DNA from: Artemia franciscana
Lineage: Eukaryota > Arthropoda > Branchiopoda > Anostraca > Artemiidae
Length of the DNA: 64,000 nt
Reading direction: 5' to 3'
Assembly (NCBI RefSeq): GCF_032884065.1
Contig: NC_088863.1
Span: 58,904,628 to 58,968,627, forward strand
Below the pieces are notes generated by a model, which had not been told where the DNA came from, did not search any database, and worked only from the letters and a program-made list of their open reading frames with translations. The number at the start of each line of letters is the position of its first letter. Positions within the stretch are counted from its first letter, which is position 1. Positions 20,625 through 31,910 of the stretch are shown piece by piece. Position numbers and translations under genes: made by a program.

Positions 20625-22839
20625 CTAGCTGTTGGGGTGGCGCTTCGCGCCACCCCAACACCTAGTTGGTGGGGGCGCTTCGCGCCCCCCCCCAAGCCCC
20701 CCCGCGCGCGTAAGTCGTTACGCGCCATAATAGTTACGCGCCATTGTAGTTGTGTCCCTATGTCCCACCTGTGAATATAGATAGATATATATATATATGG
20801 TTTTAACTACGTAAAACTTGCGAATATACAACATTCTTTGCTGTCCCATTGTCTTTGCATATAAATAGATTGTCAGGTTTACCGACTCTTGAACATGCAA
20901 CATATAATGGTCCATGGGAAAACAATCTGTATTCAGATCTATACCTCATGATTCTAATGATTGCCCTTGAGCTTTGTTGATGGTGATTGCTAATCGACCA
21001 TTCCCTGTCCCGGTGTCCCGGTCGTCATTTACATCCCCCTGTTTCCTCCGGTATCCCCGTTGTAGTTGTGTCCCTGTGTCCCGGTCGTCATTTATATTCC
21101 CTGTGTCCCGGTCGTCATTTGTATCCCGGTGTACCGGTCTGTATATACATTCGTTTTTTAGTTTTGTTTTTCTCCTTTATTTTTTTCCTTTTTTTTTCTT
21201 TTTTAGCTTATTTAGATTTTTAGATTTTTTAGTTTTTTTATTAGTTTTTAGTTTTTTTTTCTTTTTAGTTTTTTTGTCCCGGTCGTCATTTATATCCCCC
21301 TGTTTCCCCCGGTGTCCCCGTTGTAGTTGTGTCCCTGTGTCCCGGTCGTCATTTATATTCCCTGTGTCCCGGTCGTCATTTGTATCCCGGTGTACCGGTC
21401 TGTATATACATTCGTTTTTTAGTTTTGTTTTTCTCCTTTATTTTTTTCCTTTTTTTTTCTTTTTTAGTTTATTTAGATTTTTAGATTTTTTAGTTTTTTT
21501 ATTAGTTTTTAGTTTTTTTTTTCTTTTTAGTTTTTTTGTAGTTTTTACCTTCTTTTTAGTTTTGTTAATTTTTTTTTTACTTATGTCCTGGTCGTCATTT
21601 ATGCTCCCTATGTCCCGGTGCTTTGTTGATTGCTAATCGAACATTCCTTTTGTCCTGGTCGCTTTCTCTTTGAGTGTCGTCATTTATTTTTTTCTTTTTT
21701 AGTTCTTTTAGTTTTTACCTTTTTTAGTTTTTTTTTAGTTTTTTAGATGAAAATTTTTTTTAGTTTTTTCCTTTTTTTCTTTTTAGTTTTTATTGGTTTT
21801 TACCTTTATGTTAGCTTATTTTTCAGTTTTTTCCTTTTTTTTTAGTTTTTTTTTATTTTTTATTTTTTTTAGTTTTTTACCTTTTTTTAGTTTTTTTTAG
21901 TTTTTTTAGTTTTTTTAGTTTTTTAGCTTTTTTACTTTTTTTATTAGTTTTTAGTTTTTTTGTAGTTTTTGCCTTTTTTTAGTTTTTTCAGTTTTTTTTT
22001 TGGTTTTTTATTGGTTTTTACCTTTATTTTAGCTTATTTTTCAGTTTTTTTCCTTTTTTTTAGTTTTTTTTAGTTTTTAGTTTTTTTAGTTTTTTACCTT
22101 TTTTTAGTTTTTTTAGTTTTTTTAGTTTTTTAGCTTTTTTATTTTTTTTATTAGTTTTTAGTTTTTTTTGCAGTTTTTGCCTTTTTTTTAGTTTTTTTAG
22201 TTTTTTAGCTTTTTTATTAGTTTTTAGTTTTTTTTGTAGTTTTTGCCTTTTTTTAGTTTGACAACTTATTTTTATATATATAGATAGTTTTTTTTTTTAC
22301 TTATGTCCTGGTCGTCATTTATACTCCCTGTGTCCCTGTGCTTTGTTGATTGCTAATCGAACATTCCTTTTGTCCTGGTCGCTTTCTCTTTGAGTGTCGT
22401 CATTTATTAGTTTTTTCCTTTTTTTTTTAGTTTTTTATTGGTTTTTACCTTTATTTTAGCTTTTTTTTCAGTTTTTTCCTTTTTTTTAGTTTTTTTTTAT
22501 TTTTTATTTTTTTTAGTTTTTTACCTTTTTTTAGTTTTTTTTTAGTTTTTTTAGTTTTTTAGCTTTTTTACTTTTTTTATTAGTTTCTAGTTTTTTTTGT
22601 AGTTTTTGCCTTTTTTTAGTTTTTTCAGTTTTTTTTTAGTTTTTTATTGGTTTTTACCTTTATAGTTTTTTTAGTTTTTTAGCTTTTTTATTTTTTTTAT
22701 TAGTTTTTAGTTTTTTTTGTAGTTTTTGCCTTTTTTTAGTTTTTTCAGTTTTGACGTCACCTGATCCAGTTTTTTCAGGTGACGTCACCTGACACATCCA
22801 TCCATCCATCCACAGACAACTTATTTTTATATATATAGA
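20625..22839 (-). mobile_element. Non-autonomous Helitron B, complete, 2.2 kb, tandem with A
   Basis: CTAG is at 20625 and 5' TC at 22839, with the same parts and order as A and near-identical sequence over most of the length. They differ mainly in the number of A-rich and minisatellite units. On the element strand B's final CTAG is followed directly by A's first TC. On its 5' side B adjoins a Helitron N-terminal coding fragment, within a TA-rich run. Confidence 0.88.
20803..20997 (-). pseudogene. Helitron helicase C-terminal remnant (B)
   Basis: Same reading as the remnant in A: motif V-like TINKAQGQSLE, a TGA, then [13 protein letters not shown] in a shifted frame. Almost identical to A. 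Confidence 0.8.
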
Positions 22840-23217
22840 TAGATATATATTGTGATTCCTCGGCACGCTTTCTGTTCTTACTTTCTCTGTCAGCCGCAAG
22901 CCTGTTTTCTTGCTGTTCCTGTGATTCCTCGGGACGCTTTCTTTTCTTACTTTCTCTATCAGCCGCAAGTTTTTTGGCATAGACTCTTTGAGCAGCTTCC
23001 TCGGCTGTTGTCATTGTAGGTTCTTCAGTTATTTTACAATTAAACATTTTTCCGTCCACGATCTTCTTACAATTAAAAATTTGTCTTTAACGATTTTCTT
23101 AAATACCTTTAATGACGTCATCGTCATAACAAACATGACGACAACTAACTTCATGACGACATGATGACATGACGTCACTCGACAGACCCACAGACAACTT
23201 ATTTTTGTGTATATAGA
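22840..23217 (-). mobile_element. Helitron 5' fragment with start of the transposase gene
   Basis: The 5' end at 23217 reads TCTATATACACAAAAATAAG, followed by TGACGTCAC-type palindromes and several ATGACGTCA-like words. An ORF starts at 23059 with MDGKMFNCKITEEPTMTTAE, then arginine/glutamate-rich repeats: KKLAADRESKKRKRPEESQE and NRLAADRESKNRKRAEESQ. Such EESQEQRENRLAADRES-type repeats head many arthropod Helitron Rep/helicase proteins. The ORF is cut at 22840, where Helitron B begins, so about 70 residues remain. Confidence 0.75.
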
Positions 23218-23220
23218 TAG

Positions 23221-24090
23221 AAGATATATAAAAATAAGTTTTATGTATGCATGTTTGTTTGTTTGTGGGTTTTCATATGACGTCATTATAAGTATATAAG
23301 GCTTTGTATATGACGTCTTTATAAGATGACACTTCAGGCTGGGACACTGGGACACAAATGACGACCGGGAAACAGGGAATATAAATGACGACCGGGACCC
23401 TCAAAGAGAAATTACAGACCGGGACACAGGGAATATAAAAGACGACCGGGACACTCAAAGAGAAATTACAGACTGGGACACTGGGACACAAATGACGACC
23501 GGGACACAGGGAATATAAATGACGACCAGGACACAGGGACACAACTACAACGGTGACGCCGGGGGCACAGAGGAGATATATAAATGACGACGGGGACACA
23601 GGGAATGTTCGATTAGCAATCACCATCAACATAGCCCAAGGGCAATCATTAGAATAATGACGTATAGATCTGAATATGGATTGTTTTTCCCATTGACAAT
23701 TATATGTTGTGTGTTCAAGAGTCGATAAACCTGTTAATCTATTTATATGCACATACAATGGGACAGCGAAGAATGTTGTATATTCGCAAGTTTTACATAC
23801 AAGGTTAAAGGTTCAAGTTTTTTTAATATAACTAACATATACAAAATATTAGGTAACTCAAGGCTGAGAGTATAGCTCGAATGCAATTGTATAGCTGAAG
23901 AGTAAAACGTAGTTAAAAACATATATATCTATCTATTTTCACTGGTGGGACACAGGGACACAACTACAATGGCGCGTAACTACTATGGCGTGTAACGACT
24001 TACGCGCGCGGGGGTGCTTGGGGGGGGCGCGCGAACCGCCCCCACCAACTAGGTGTTGGGGTGGCGCGAAGCGCCCACCCCAACAGCTAG
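23221..24090 (+). mobile_element. Non-autonomous Helitron C
   Basis: The 5' end is slightly altered (AGATATATAAAAATAAG near 23222). TATGACGTCATTATAAG-type palindromes follow, then GGGACACAGGGAATATAAAT minisatellite units, the helicase remnant (23608-23808), a ~100-bp insertion of unknown DNA near 23805-23905, and the GC-rich 3' end with CTAG at 24087-24090. The hairpin has one extra base in an arm. No A-rich tract. The next base begins Helitron D. Confidence 0.78.
23608..23808 (+). pseudogene. Helitron helicase C-terminal remnant (C)
   Basis: Motif V-like TINIAQGQSLE, then the end of the helicase in another frame. Slightly more diverged than the remnants in A and B. Confidence 0.7.
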
Positions 24091-25235
<1,145 letters not shown>

Positions 25236-25299
25236 ATGGAACGGCGGTGAATGGTTAATTTATTTGACTTATGAAATCTTTGAACTCGTTGTTGGCTAG

Positions 25300-26445
25300 T
25301 CCATGCCAAGACAAAAAAAATATAATTTTGTTAGAGTTTTCCGCTTGTTTATTAGTGGATGGATCTATCAATCTATTATTAAAGTGATAGCCGTCGGCTC
25401 CATCCCAAAAAATGATAGGATACTGTAGGGTATCGTAGCGTCGATGAGTTTCAGCAATTCTTACCAACTGAGCGTTTTGCTTATGAAGAATAATATCTCG
25501 AGGTATAAACTGATCACCCACCATAACGATTGCCACTTCGTTGATAGTTGGAGCATTGTATCTACAAACATGTTCGCCAGTAGGCGTTTGTCAGCGGAAA
25601 TAACAATTTTATGCGTATCAGTAGGCATCAAATCGATAGCTGTTTTGAACAGATGCACTAGATCATTATTTTCGTGGAAAAGATGTTGCAATTCGGAAAC
25701 GATAGTCCTTTCAACATCGGGAGACATTTCGCAACGTGCATTCAATTCAGAATTGCTATCATTAATGAAGTACAGTTGTAAAAATTTATGATTCTCACCT
25801 GAGAATGGTAGAAAGGACCCTGCTGTATGATAAATTTGCCCTTTTACTTTGAAAGTAAGCATAAATTGATCTTGATTTTTGATTTGGGCACCAAACGACG
25901 TCATTTGGAAACATGAGTTATATTTTCTGATGTTTGATAAAAAAACACTTAGATTCTGACGTAGTTCGAGTAAGCAAAGTCTTCAATGTCTCTGGGGGTA
26001 CGGCCAGTTGGGGAAGTTTAACTTTTCCTGAGGCGCAACACATTCCCATTGTTTCACCATTTAATTTCGAGGCCTTGCAGTAGGGACAAATTTTAGACAT
26101 AGTCCCGATTTGAACACATCTACTCAAGCCATAATCATCGACTGGGCTGTACCTGTATGCCAGGGAATAATTTTCACGTTGCTCTTGTGATTCCTCGGCA
26201 CGCTTTCTTTTGGCCTTATCTCTTGAAGCCGCAAGCCTGTTTTCACGTTGCTCTTGTGATTCCTCAACACATCTTCTTTTCTTACTTTCTCTTTCAGCAA
26301 CAAGTCTGGTTTCGCGTTGCTCTGGTAGTTCCTCGACACGCCTTCGTTGACGTAAATTGCACATTCCTAATCTGGCCCTTTCTCTTTGAATCGCAAGCCT
26401 GGGTTTGCTTTTTGGTAACATTCTATCTTTTTCAATGTTTTTCAA
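25300..26445 (-). pseudogene. Helitron Rep/helicase N-terminal region, broken
   Basis: This is the front part of a Helitron transposase. From ATG 26445: RLAIQRERARLGMCNLRQRR, repeats ERESKKRRCVEESQEQRENR and SRDKAKRKRAEESQEQREN, then a zinc-ribbon-like CPYCKASKLNGETMGMCCAS and GKVKLPQLAVPP. A frame change in a run of Ts near 25945 leads to SCFQMTSFGA, GQIYHTAGSFLPFSGENHKF, LQLYFINDSNSELNARCEMS and TAIDLMPTDTHKIVISADKR. A second change near 25550 leads to AIVMVGDQFIPRDIILHKQN and YPIIFWDGADGYHFNNRLID. These blocks occur in this order in arthropod Helitron proteins, before the Rep (HUH) domain, which is absent. The reading ends near 25300 in DNA with no recognisable Helitron terminus. The start faces away from the ankyrin ORF, whose ATG is 236 bp to the right. 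Confidence 0.85.
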
Positions 26446-26681
26446 TTTGTCAATGTAAAAATACCAATTTTCTTTATTTTATTTTTCTGTTCAAAATCGC
26501 TTGAATTATTATGTAAACTGCAAAAATATTTGTGATATATGAGCAATAATTCTAATCTTTTAATTCAAACTAGAAAATACCTGAAAATTTCAAAATTAGT
26601 TTTTTTTTCTTTGGTTATAACTACTTGACACGAACCAATAACTGTTACTGCAAACCAATAAATTTGTTACTATACAGAAAA

Positions 26682-28505
26682 ATGAATAAACGACTCGCAT
26701 ATAAAGAAGAAAAAATTCGTAAACAAGTTATATGCATGCGAGAAAAGTGTAAAAATTATTATTACGAACATTTTGGAGAATATACTGCCCCTTTATTACT
26801 GGCAATTTTCGAGAATCATAGAGACATAGTAAAATATTACTTGAAAAAGGGCGTAGACCCAAGAATAAAATATTGTTGTGGGCTAACACTTTTACACTAT
26901 GCTGCAGCAAGAGGTAAACTAGACATATGTCAGTTACTTGTTTCATTTCGTGCACCTATAGATGTGTTCGATGCTAGGGAGCGAACGCCATTACACTGGG
27001 CCATAATAAAAGGGAAAATACATGTGGTTAATTATCTTTTACAAGAGGGAGCAAACTTCTGGCTGGCTCTTGGCTCTGGCTGGACTGGCTCTTGGAAGAA
27101 AACACCTTTACATTATGCTACCATGGGTAAACATCTAAAAATTGTCAGGTTACTACTTTCAAGAGGTGCCCCTACAGATGTTTTAGACAAGAACGGGCGC
27201 ACACCTTTACATTTTGCTGTCAAAAATAACGACTTAGAAATTGCTAAGTTACTTCTTTCAAGAAAAGCAAGGACTGATATATTAGATAGGTACGGGCGCA
27301 CAGCTTTACATTTTGCTGCCAAAGGACATAATCCAGACTGTGTTAAGTTACTACTGTCATGTGGTGCAGCTGTAAATACCTCAGATAAGAACAGGCGCAC
27401 ACCTTTACATTATGCTGTCAAAAATAACGACTTAGAAATTGCTAAGTTACTTCTTACAAGAAAAGCACGGACTGATGTATTAGATAGGTACGGGCGCACG
27501 GCTTTACATTTTGCTGCCAAAGGACATAATCCAGACTGTGTTAAGTTACTACTGTCGTGTGGTGCAGCTGTAAATACTTCAGATAAGAACAGGCGCACAC
27601 CTTTACATTATGCTGTCAAAAATAACGACTTAGAAATTGCTAAGTTACTACTTACAAGAAAAGCACGGACTGATGTATTAGATAGGTACGGGCGCACAGC
27701 TTTACATTTTGCTGCCAAAGGACATAATCTAGACTGTGTTAAGTTACTACTGTCATGTGGTGCAGCTGTAAATACCTCAGATAAGAACCGGCGCACACCT
27801 TTACATTATGCTACAAAAGTAAAATATTTCAGGGGGTACATACCCTCCAGTCAATTTGCGACATCATGTAAAAGAAGACAACATGTAAAAATTGTTAAGT
27901 TACTACTTTTGAGTGGTGCCTTTTTAGATGCCGTAGATAAGAACGGGAGAACACCTTTACATTTTGCTGCCAAAGGGAATAATTTAGAAATTGTCAGGTT
28001 ACTCCTTTCAAAAAAAATAAGAGCTTGTGTATTAGATAAGGACCAGCGCGCAGCTTTAGATTTTCCTGTCAAAGGAAATGAAGTAGAATTTGTTAAATTA
28101 CTCCTTTCATATGGTGCACCTGATCATATTAGTGGGGATAAAGCTGTTAAATACTTTGAGGAGCTTCCTTTAGGCAAGGTCATATATGATAAAGATAATA
28201 ACAGTGGTTCAGAACTTGAGCAGGGTATCGGAAGGGAGCAAGATTTTATCCCTGACAATGTTCCTTCCATTGAAAAAAACCGTGATTTTAATAAATGTAG
28301 CAAGATATCTGAAAGTTCAACATCTCCCAGAAAATATGTTAAGCATGGATATTTTTACAATGGAACAAGCAGCAGTAACAGCAACAGCAGTAAAAGTAGT
28401 GACGACTCTAGTTGTATCATTTCTAACTTCAACAATAGCTTCGGTGTTACCAACAATTCTAGTGCAACATCGTCAGAACATCTCAAACATAGTCTCGAAA
28501 GGTAG
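26682..28505 (+). CDS. Ankyrin-repeat protein, 607 residues, single exon
   Basis: An intact ORF from ATG 26682 (AAA before the ATG, a fair animal start context). Residues ~1-30 are basic (MNKRLAYKEEKIRKQVICMR). About 13 ankyrin repeats follow, residues ~35-470, with the usual TPLHxAxxxxxxxIxxLLLxxGA pattern. Repeats 5-10 are three near-identical pairs. Repeat 11 holds an extra ~20 residues (KVKYFRGYIPSSQFATSCKR). The C-terminal ~130 residues are unstructured and Ser/Asn-rich (SSSNSNSSKSSDDSSC). No membrane segment, signal peptide, kinase, SOCS or F-box is seen. Ankyrin repeats bind proteins; the partner is unknown. The reading stays open for 54 more codons after the TAG, to TAA at 28668. It lies between Helitron fragments, so it may be host DNA in the nest or a Helitron-captured gene. 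Lack of introns and near-perfect repeats suggest a young retro- or element-borne copy. Confidence 0.8.
   Translation: MNKRLAYKEEKIRKQVICMREKCKNYYYEHFGEYTAPLLLAIFENHRDIVKYYLKKGVDPRIKYCCGLTLLHYAAARGKLDICQLLVSFRAPIDVFDARERTPLHWAIIKGKIHVVNYLLQEGANFWLALGSGWTGSWKKTPLHYATMGKHLKIVRLLLSRGAPTDVLDKNGRTPLHFAVKNNDLEIAKLLLSRKARTDILDRYGRTALHFAAKGHNPDCVKLLLSCGAAVNTSDKNRRTPLHYAVKNNDLEIAKLLLTRKARTDVLDRYGRTALHFAAKGHNPDCVKLLLSCGAAVNTSDKNRRTPLHYAVKNNDLEIAKLLLTRKARTDVLDRYGRTALHFAAKGHNLDCVKLLLSCGAAVNTSDKNRRTPLHYATKVKYFRGYIPSSQFATSCKRRQHVKIVKLLLLSGAFLDAVDKNGRTPLHFAAKGNNLEIVRLLLSKKIRACVLDKDQRAALDFPVKGNEVEFVKLLLSYGAPDHISGDKAVKYFEELPLGKVIYDKDNNSGSELEQGIGREQDFIPDNVPSIEKNRDFNKCSKISESSTSPRKYVKHGYFYNGTSSSNSNSSKSSDDSSCIISNFNNSFGVTNNSSATSSEHLKHSLER
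27192..27785 (+). repeat. Coding tandem repeat, 3 x 198 bp
   Basis: Units start at 27192, 27390 and 27588 (AACxGGCGCACACCTTTACA) with exact 198-bp spacing. Each encodes two ankyrin repeats (66 residues) and differs by only a few substitutions. Spacing is a multiple of three, so the frame is kept. Confidence 0.95.
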
Positions 28506-28670
28506 CAGGATATTATTGCTGACAATTCTACTTCGATTACCCATGAAGCTGGATTAGCCCCTACTTCGATTAGCTGGAGTAGCCACAGTAGTATCAATAA
28601 AACTGATAGCTACAACAACATCAGTAACAGAAATTGCTACCCCGAATACCCCGGGTATTATATTAATTAA

Positions 28671-29171
28671 AGTTATTTTCCAGTAAAATAACTTGAAAAT
28701 ACTTTAGAAAATTATATTTTCTATATTCGGAGCGTATATTCGGAGATTTGATACCAATTGTAATATCCAATTGCAAGATACGGTTTTGACATAGTTTCCA
28801 TTTTTCAATTTCAAATGTTGTCTGAGAACGAAATTCTTCAGCATCACAGTTATTTTTATTTACTTATTTCTCTGAAAATGTATGAGTTTAAAAAATAAAC
28901 TGGAAAAAAACTGTATTTTAGTAATGTCTTATCAGGATTATTCAAACAAGAATATTTGAAATCAGAAAACAATTCTTACTTCATAATATGCCGAATAGAT
29001 GTACCTAACACATTTGCATGCAGACTCTTTATAATTTACCCCCCCCCCCCCTAATGTACAAATATATAGCCTTGAACTTCCTAGGCAACTAGTTACCTTG
29101 TTTCTGGGTAAAAACTGAACTTTTTAAACTCAATAAATTATTTGGCAATATATATGCGTATATATGTACAA
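28671..29171. other. 3' flank of the ankyrin ORF, no gene seen
   Basis: AT-rich DNA. A possible polyadenylation signal AATAAA is at 28894-28899 and a C-run at 29040-29051. The Helitron nest resumes at about 29172. Confidence 0.5.
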
Positions 29172-29268
29172 GCCCCCCCCCCCCCCCCCTGCGCGCGTAA
29201 GTCGTTACGCGCCATTGTAGTTGTGTCCCTGTGTCCCACCCGTGAATATAGAAAGATATATATATATA
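29172..29268 (-). mobile_element. Helitron N, 3' part (split by O)
   Basis: On the - strand: the segment after the internal TA tract, CACGGGTGGGACACAGGGAC then GGCGCGTAACGACTTACGCG, ending in a C-run at 29171-29190. The terminal hairpin and CTAG are missing. It continues the element interrupted at 31643. Confidence 0.7.
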
Positions 29269-30276
29269 TCTTCTATATATATAAAAATAAGTTGTCTGTG
29301 GATCTGTGGATCTGTGGATCAGCGTCGTGTTTGTCCGTATATGACGTCTGAATTATTTCACACTAATACAAAAGAAGAAAAAAAACTAAAAAAGGTAAAA
29401 ACCACAAAAAAGACTAAAAAGAAAAAAAAACTAAAAAAGCTAAAAAACTAAAAAAAACTAAAAAAGGTAAAAAACTAAAATCTAAAAAAAAACGAAAAAC
29501 TAAAAAAAGGCAAAAACTACAAAAAAAAACTAAAAACTAATAAAAAAACTTAAAAAGCTAAAAAACTAAAAAAACTTAAAAAAGGTAAAAAACTAAAAAA
29601 AAACAAAAAACTAAAAAGAAAAAAACTAAAAAAAACGAAAAAACTGAAAAATAAAAGAGAAAAAGAAAACTAAAAAAAATATGAATAAAAAAAAATAAAA
29701 AAGATAAAAACTACAAAAAAAACTAAAAAGAAAAAATGAAAAAAACTAAAAAGGCTAAAAAAAGGTAAAAACCAATAAAAAAACTAAAAAGAAAAACTAA
29801 AAAAAGGAAAAAACCATAAAATAAATTAAAAACTAATAAAAAAAACTAAAAAAGCTAAAAAATAAAAAAAACAAAAAAACTAAAAAAAGCAAAAACTAAA
29901 AGAAATAAAAAAGAAAAAAAACTAAAAAAAGGAAAAAAACTGAAAAATAAAGGAGAAAAAGAACATATGACGTCTGAATTATTTCACACTAATACAAAAG
30001 AAGAAAAAAAAACTAAAAAAGGTAAAAACCACAAAAAAGACTAAAAAGAAAAAAAAACTAAAAAAGCTAAAAAACTAAAAAAAACTAAAAAAGATAAAAA
30101 AACTAAAAACTAAAAAAAAATTAAAAACTAAAAAAAGGCAAAAACTACAAAAAAAAAACTAAAAACTAATAAAAAAACTAAAAAAGCTAAAAAACTAAAA
30201 AAACTAAAAAAAGGTAAAAAACTAAAAAAAACTAAAAACTAAAAAAGAAAAAAGCTAAAAAAAAGGAAAAAACTAT

Positions 30277-31130
30277 AGGAAGACTCTACACCGGTCACCC
30301 CAATCAACATGAATGCTTCTTTCTACGCCTGTTTTTGGTGAATGTACCCGGTCCGACATCCTTTGAGTATTTGAGAACTGTAAACGGTACTATACATGAC
30401 ACTTACCGTAGTGCATGCCAAGCTCTGAATTTATTGGAGAATGACCAACACTGGGATAACTGCATCAATGACGCGTGCGAAACGTCAACCCCAAGTGAAA
30501 TTCGTGCATTGTTTGGCATCATTTTAACAACTTGCTCTCCATCAGCTCCTACAGAGTTATGGGGAAAATATAAGTCAAAAATGTCCGTAGATATACTCCA
30601 TCGAAAACAGTTAGAGACGTCAGATATGACTTTTGATTTTACATCAGAAATTTATAACTACACTTTAGTTATTATAGAAGATTTGTGCGTACGGTATGGC
30701 AAACAAACCTCTTCAGGATTTGGGAATGCCTTCATCTAACCGTATCGCTGCTGTTTCGACATGTGTAGAATTGGATCGTGAACAAAGTTACAGTACGAGT
30801 GATCTATTGTCGTATGTACAAAATAACATTTCCAAGTTAGCGTCGGAACAAAAAGACATTTATGATACGATACTCAATTTCAGGACGTATACAACTACCT
30901 GCTGATTTCTGTAATTTAGTGACGTCCAAAAATGAATTGATTGAAAAAGTATTTCCGAATATTCTAAAAAATTATAAAAATAATAAATGGCTAAGTGAAA
31001 GAGCGATTCTCGCACCCAAAAATATAGACGTCCACGAAATCAACAATATTGTTTTGACCAAGATTCGAGACCAGGCAGTCCTTTACAAGTCAATCGACAC
31101 AGTTTTGGAACCAAATGAAGCGGTTAAGTT
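30277..31130 (+). pseudogene. Helitron helicase, middle pieces, joined with deletions
   Basis: Frame 1 from 30277: GRLYTGHPNQHECFFLRLFL, VNVPGPTSFEYLRTVNGTIH, QHWDNCINDACETSTPSEIR and SAPTELWGKYKSKMSVDILH to a stop at 30737. A second frame (from 30696) gives NRIAAVSTCVELDREQSYST and YVQNNISKLASEQKDIYDTI, the stretch just before the Walker A motif of Helitron Pif1 helicases. The GTGKT region and DEAD-like motif are missing. At about 30880 the reading jumps to SGRIQLPADFCNLVTSKNEL and NNKWLSERAILAPKNIDVHE, which in the family lies several hundred residues later. At 31120 it runs into Helitron 5' DNA. It cannot encode a working helicase. Confidence 0.82.
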
Positions 31131-31262
31131 TGCATGTTTGTTTGTTTGTAAAAAGAGCGTTTGCATATGACGTCATTATTAGTACATACGGCTTTGTATA
31201 TGCACAGACAATGGGAAAGCCAAGAATGTTGTATATTCGCAATTTTTACGTAGTTTAACTCC

Positions 31263-31420
31263 TGCAGACGAAATGAATGCTTGCCTGAAAAATTCTAATT
31301 TATGGGCACACGTAAAAATATTAAAATTAACTACAAATATGCGTGTCCGATTGCAAAACGATGACTCTGGTCAAACATTTTCAGATCAATTGCTGGCAAT
31401 TGGAAACGGAAAGCTCCCAG
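31263..31420 (+). pseudogene. Helitron helicase piece out of order
   Basis: It reads PADEMNACLKNSNLWAHVKI, LKLTTNMRVRLQNDDSGQTF and DQLLAIGNGKLPV. In intact Helitron proteins this block comes immediately before GRIxLPxxFCNLVTS, which here lies upstream at 30882. So the order is swapped. It is flanked on both sides by copies of the helicase tail word GGGAAAGCCAAxAATGTTGT. Confidence 0.82.
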
Positions 31421-31641
31421 TAGTGGGAAAGCCAAAAATGTTGTATATTCGCAATTTTTACGTAGTTTGAAACACATATATAAATCTATCTATATTCACA
31501 GGCGGGACACAGGGACACAACTACAATGGCGCGTAACTAATATGGCGCGTAACGACTTACGCGCGCGGGGGGGCTTGGGGGGGCGCGAAGCGCCCCACCA
31601 GCTAGGTGTTGGGGTGGCGCGAAGCGCTACCCCAACAGCTA

Positions 31642-31642
<1 letters not shown>

Positions 31643-31715
<73 letters not shown>
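31643..31715. repeat. (TA)n microsatellite at Helitron O's 3' end
   Basis: 73 bp of TA directly after CTAG; it belongs to the internal TA tract of Helitron N. Confidence 0.9.
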
Positions 31716-31718
<3 letters not shown>

Positions 31719-31719
31719 T

Positions 31720-31910
31720 TTAACTACGTAAAACTTGCGAATATACAACATTCTTCGATATCCCATTGTCTATGCATATAAATAGATTGTCAGGTTTACC
31801 GACTCTTGAACATGCAACAAAAAATTGTCCATGGGAAAAACAATCCGTATTCAGATCTAGATTATTCTAATGCTTACCCTTGAGCTTTGTTGATGGTGAT
31901 TGCTAATCGA
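31720..31910 (-). pseudogene. Helitron helicase C-terminal remnant (N)
   Basis: A helicase tail with the common stop and shifted frame, more diverged (VSIRIMxxRS-like text around 31860 is disrupted by a small deletion). Confidence 0.65.

Larger units (their letters stand above)
29269..31642 (+). mobile_element. Helitron O, 2.4 kb, with scrambled helicase pieces
   Basis: The 5' end reads TCTTCTATATATATAAAAAT after an A (if the four extra bases are counted; otherwise it starts at 29272). The 3' end is CTAG at 31639-31642 followed by T, after a hairpin with one mismatch. Inside: a TATGACGTCTGAATTATTTC block present twice (29338 and 29966, a ~620-bp internal duplication with its A-rich tract), then helicase pieces at 30277-31420, then the GC-rich end. 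It sits in the TA tract of a - strand Helitron (N), whose parts flank it on both sides. Confidence 0.82.

Noticed and set aside
18809-22060. Long open frames rich in Phe, Ser and Val in Helitrons A and B
   Set aside because: They are the complement of the A-rich tract and the minisatellite; repeated because the elements are repeated.
26728-28072. Several - strand open frames opposite the ankyrin gene
   Set aside because: They repeat with the 198-bp unit and mirror the ankyrin codons.
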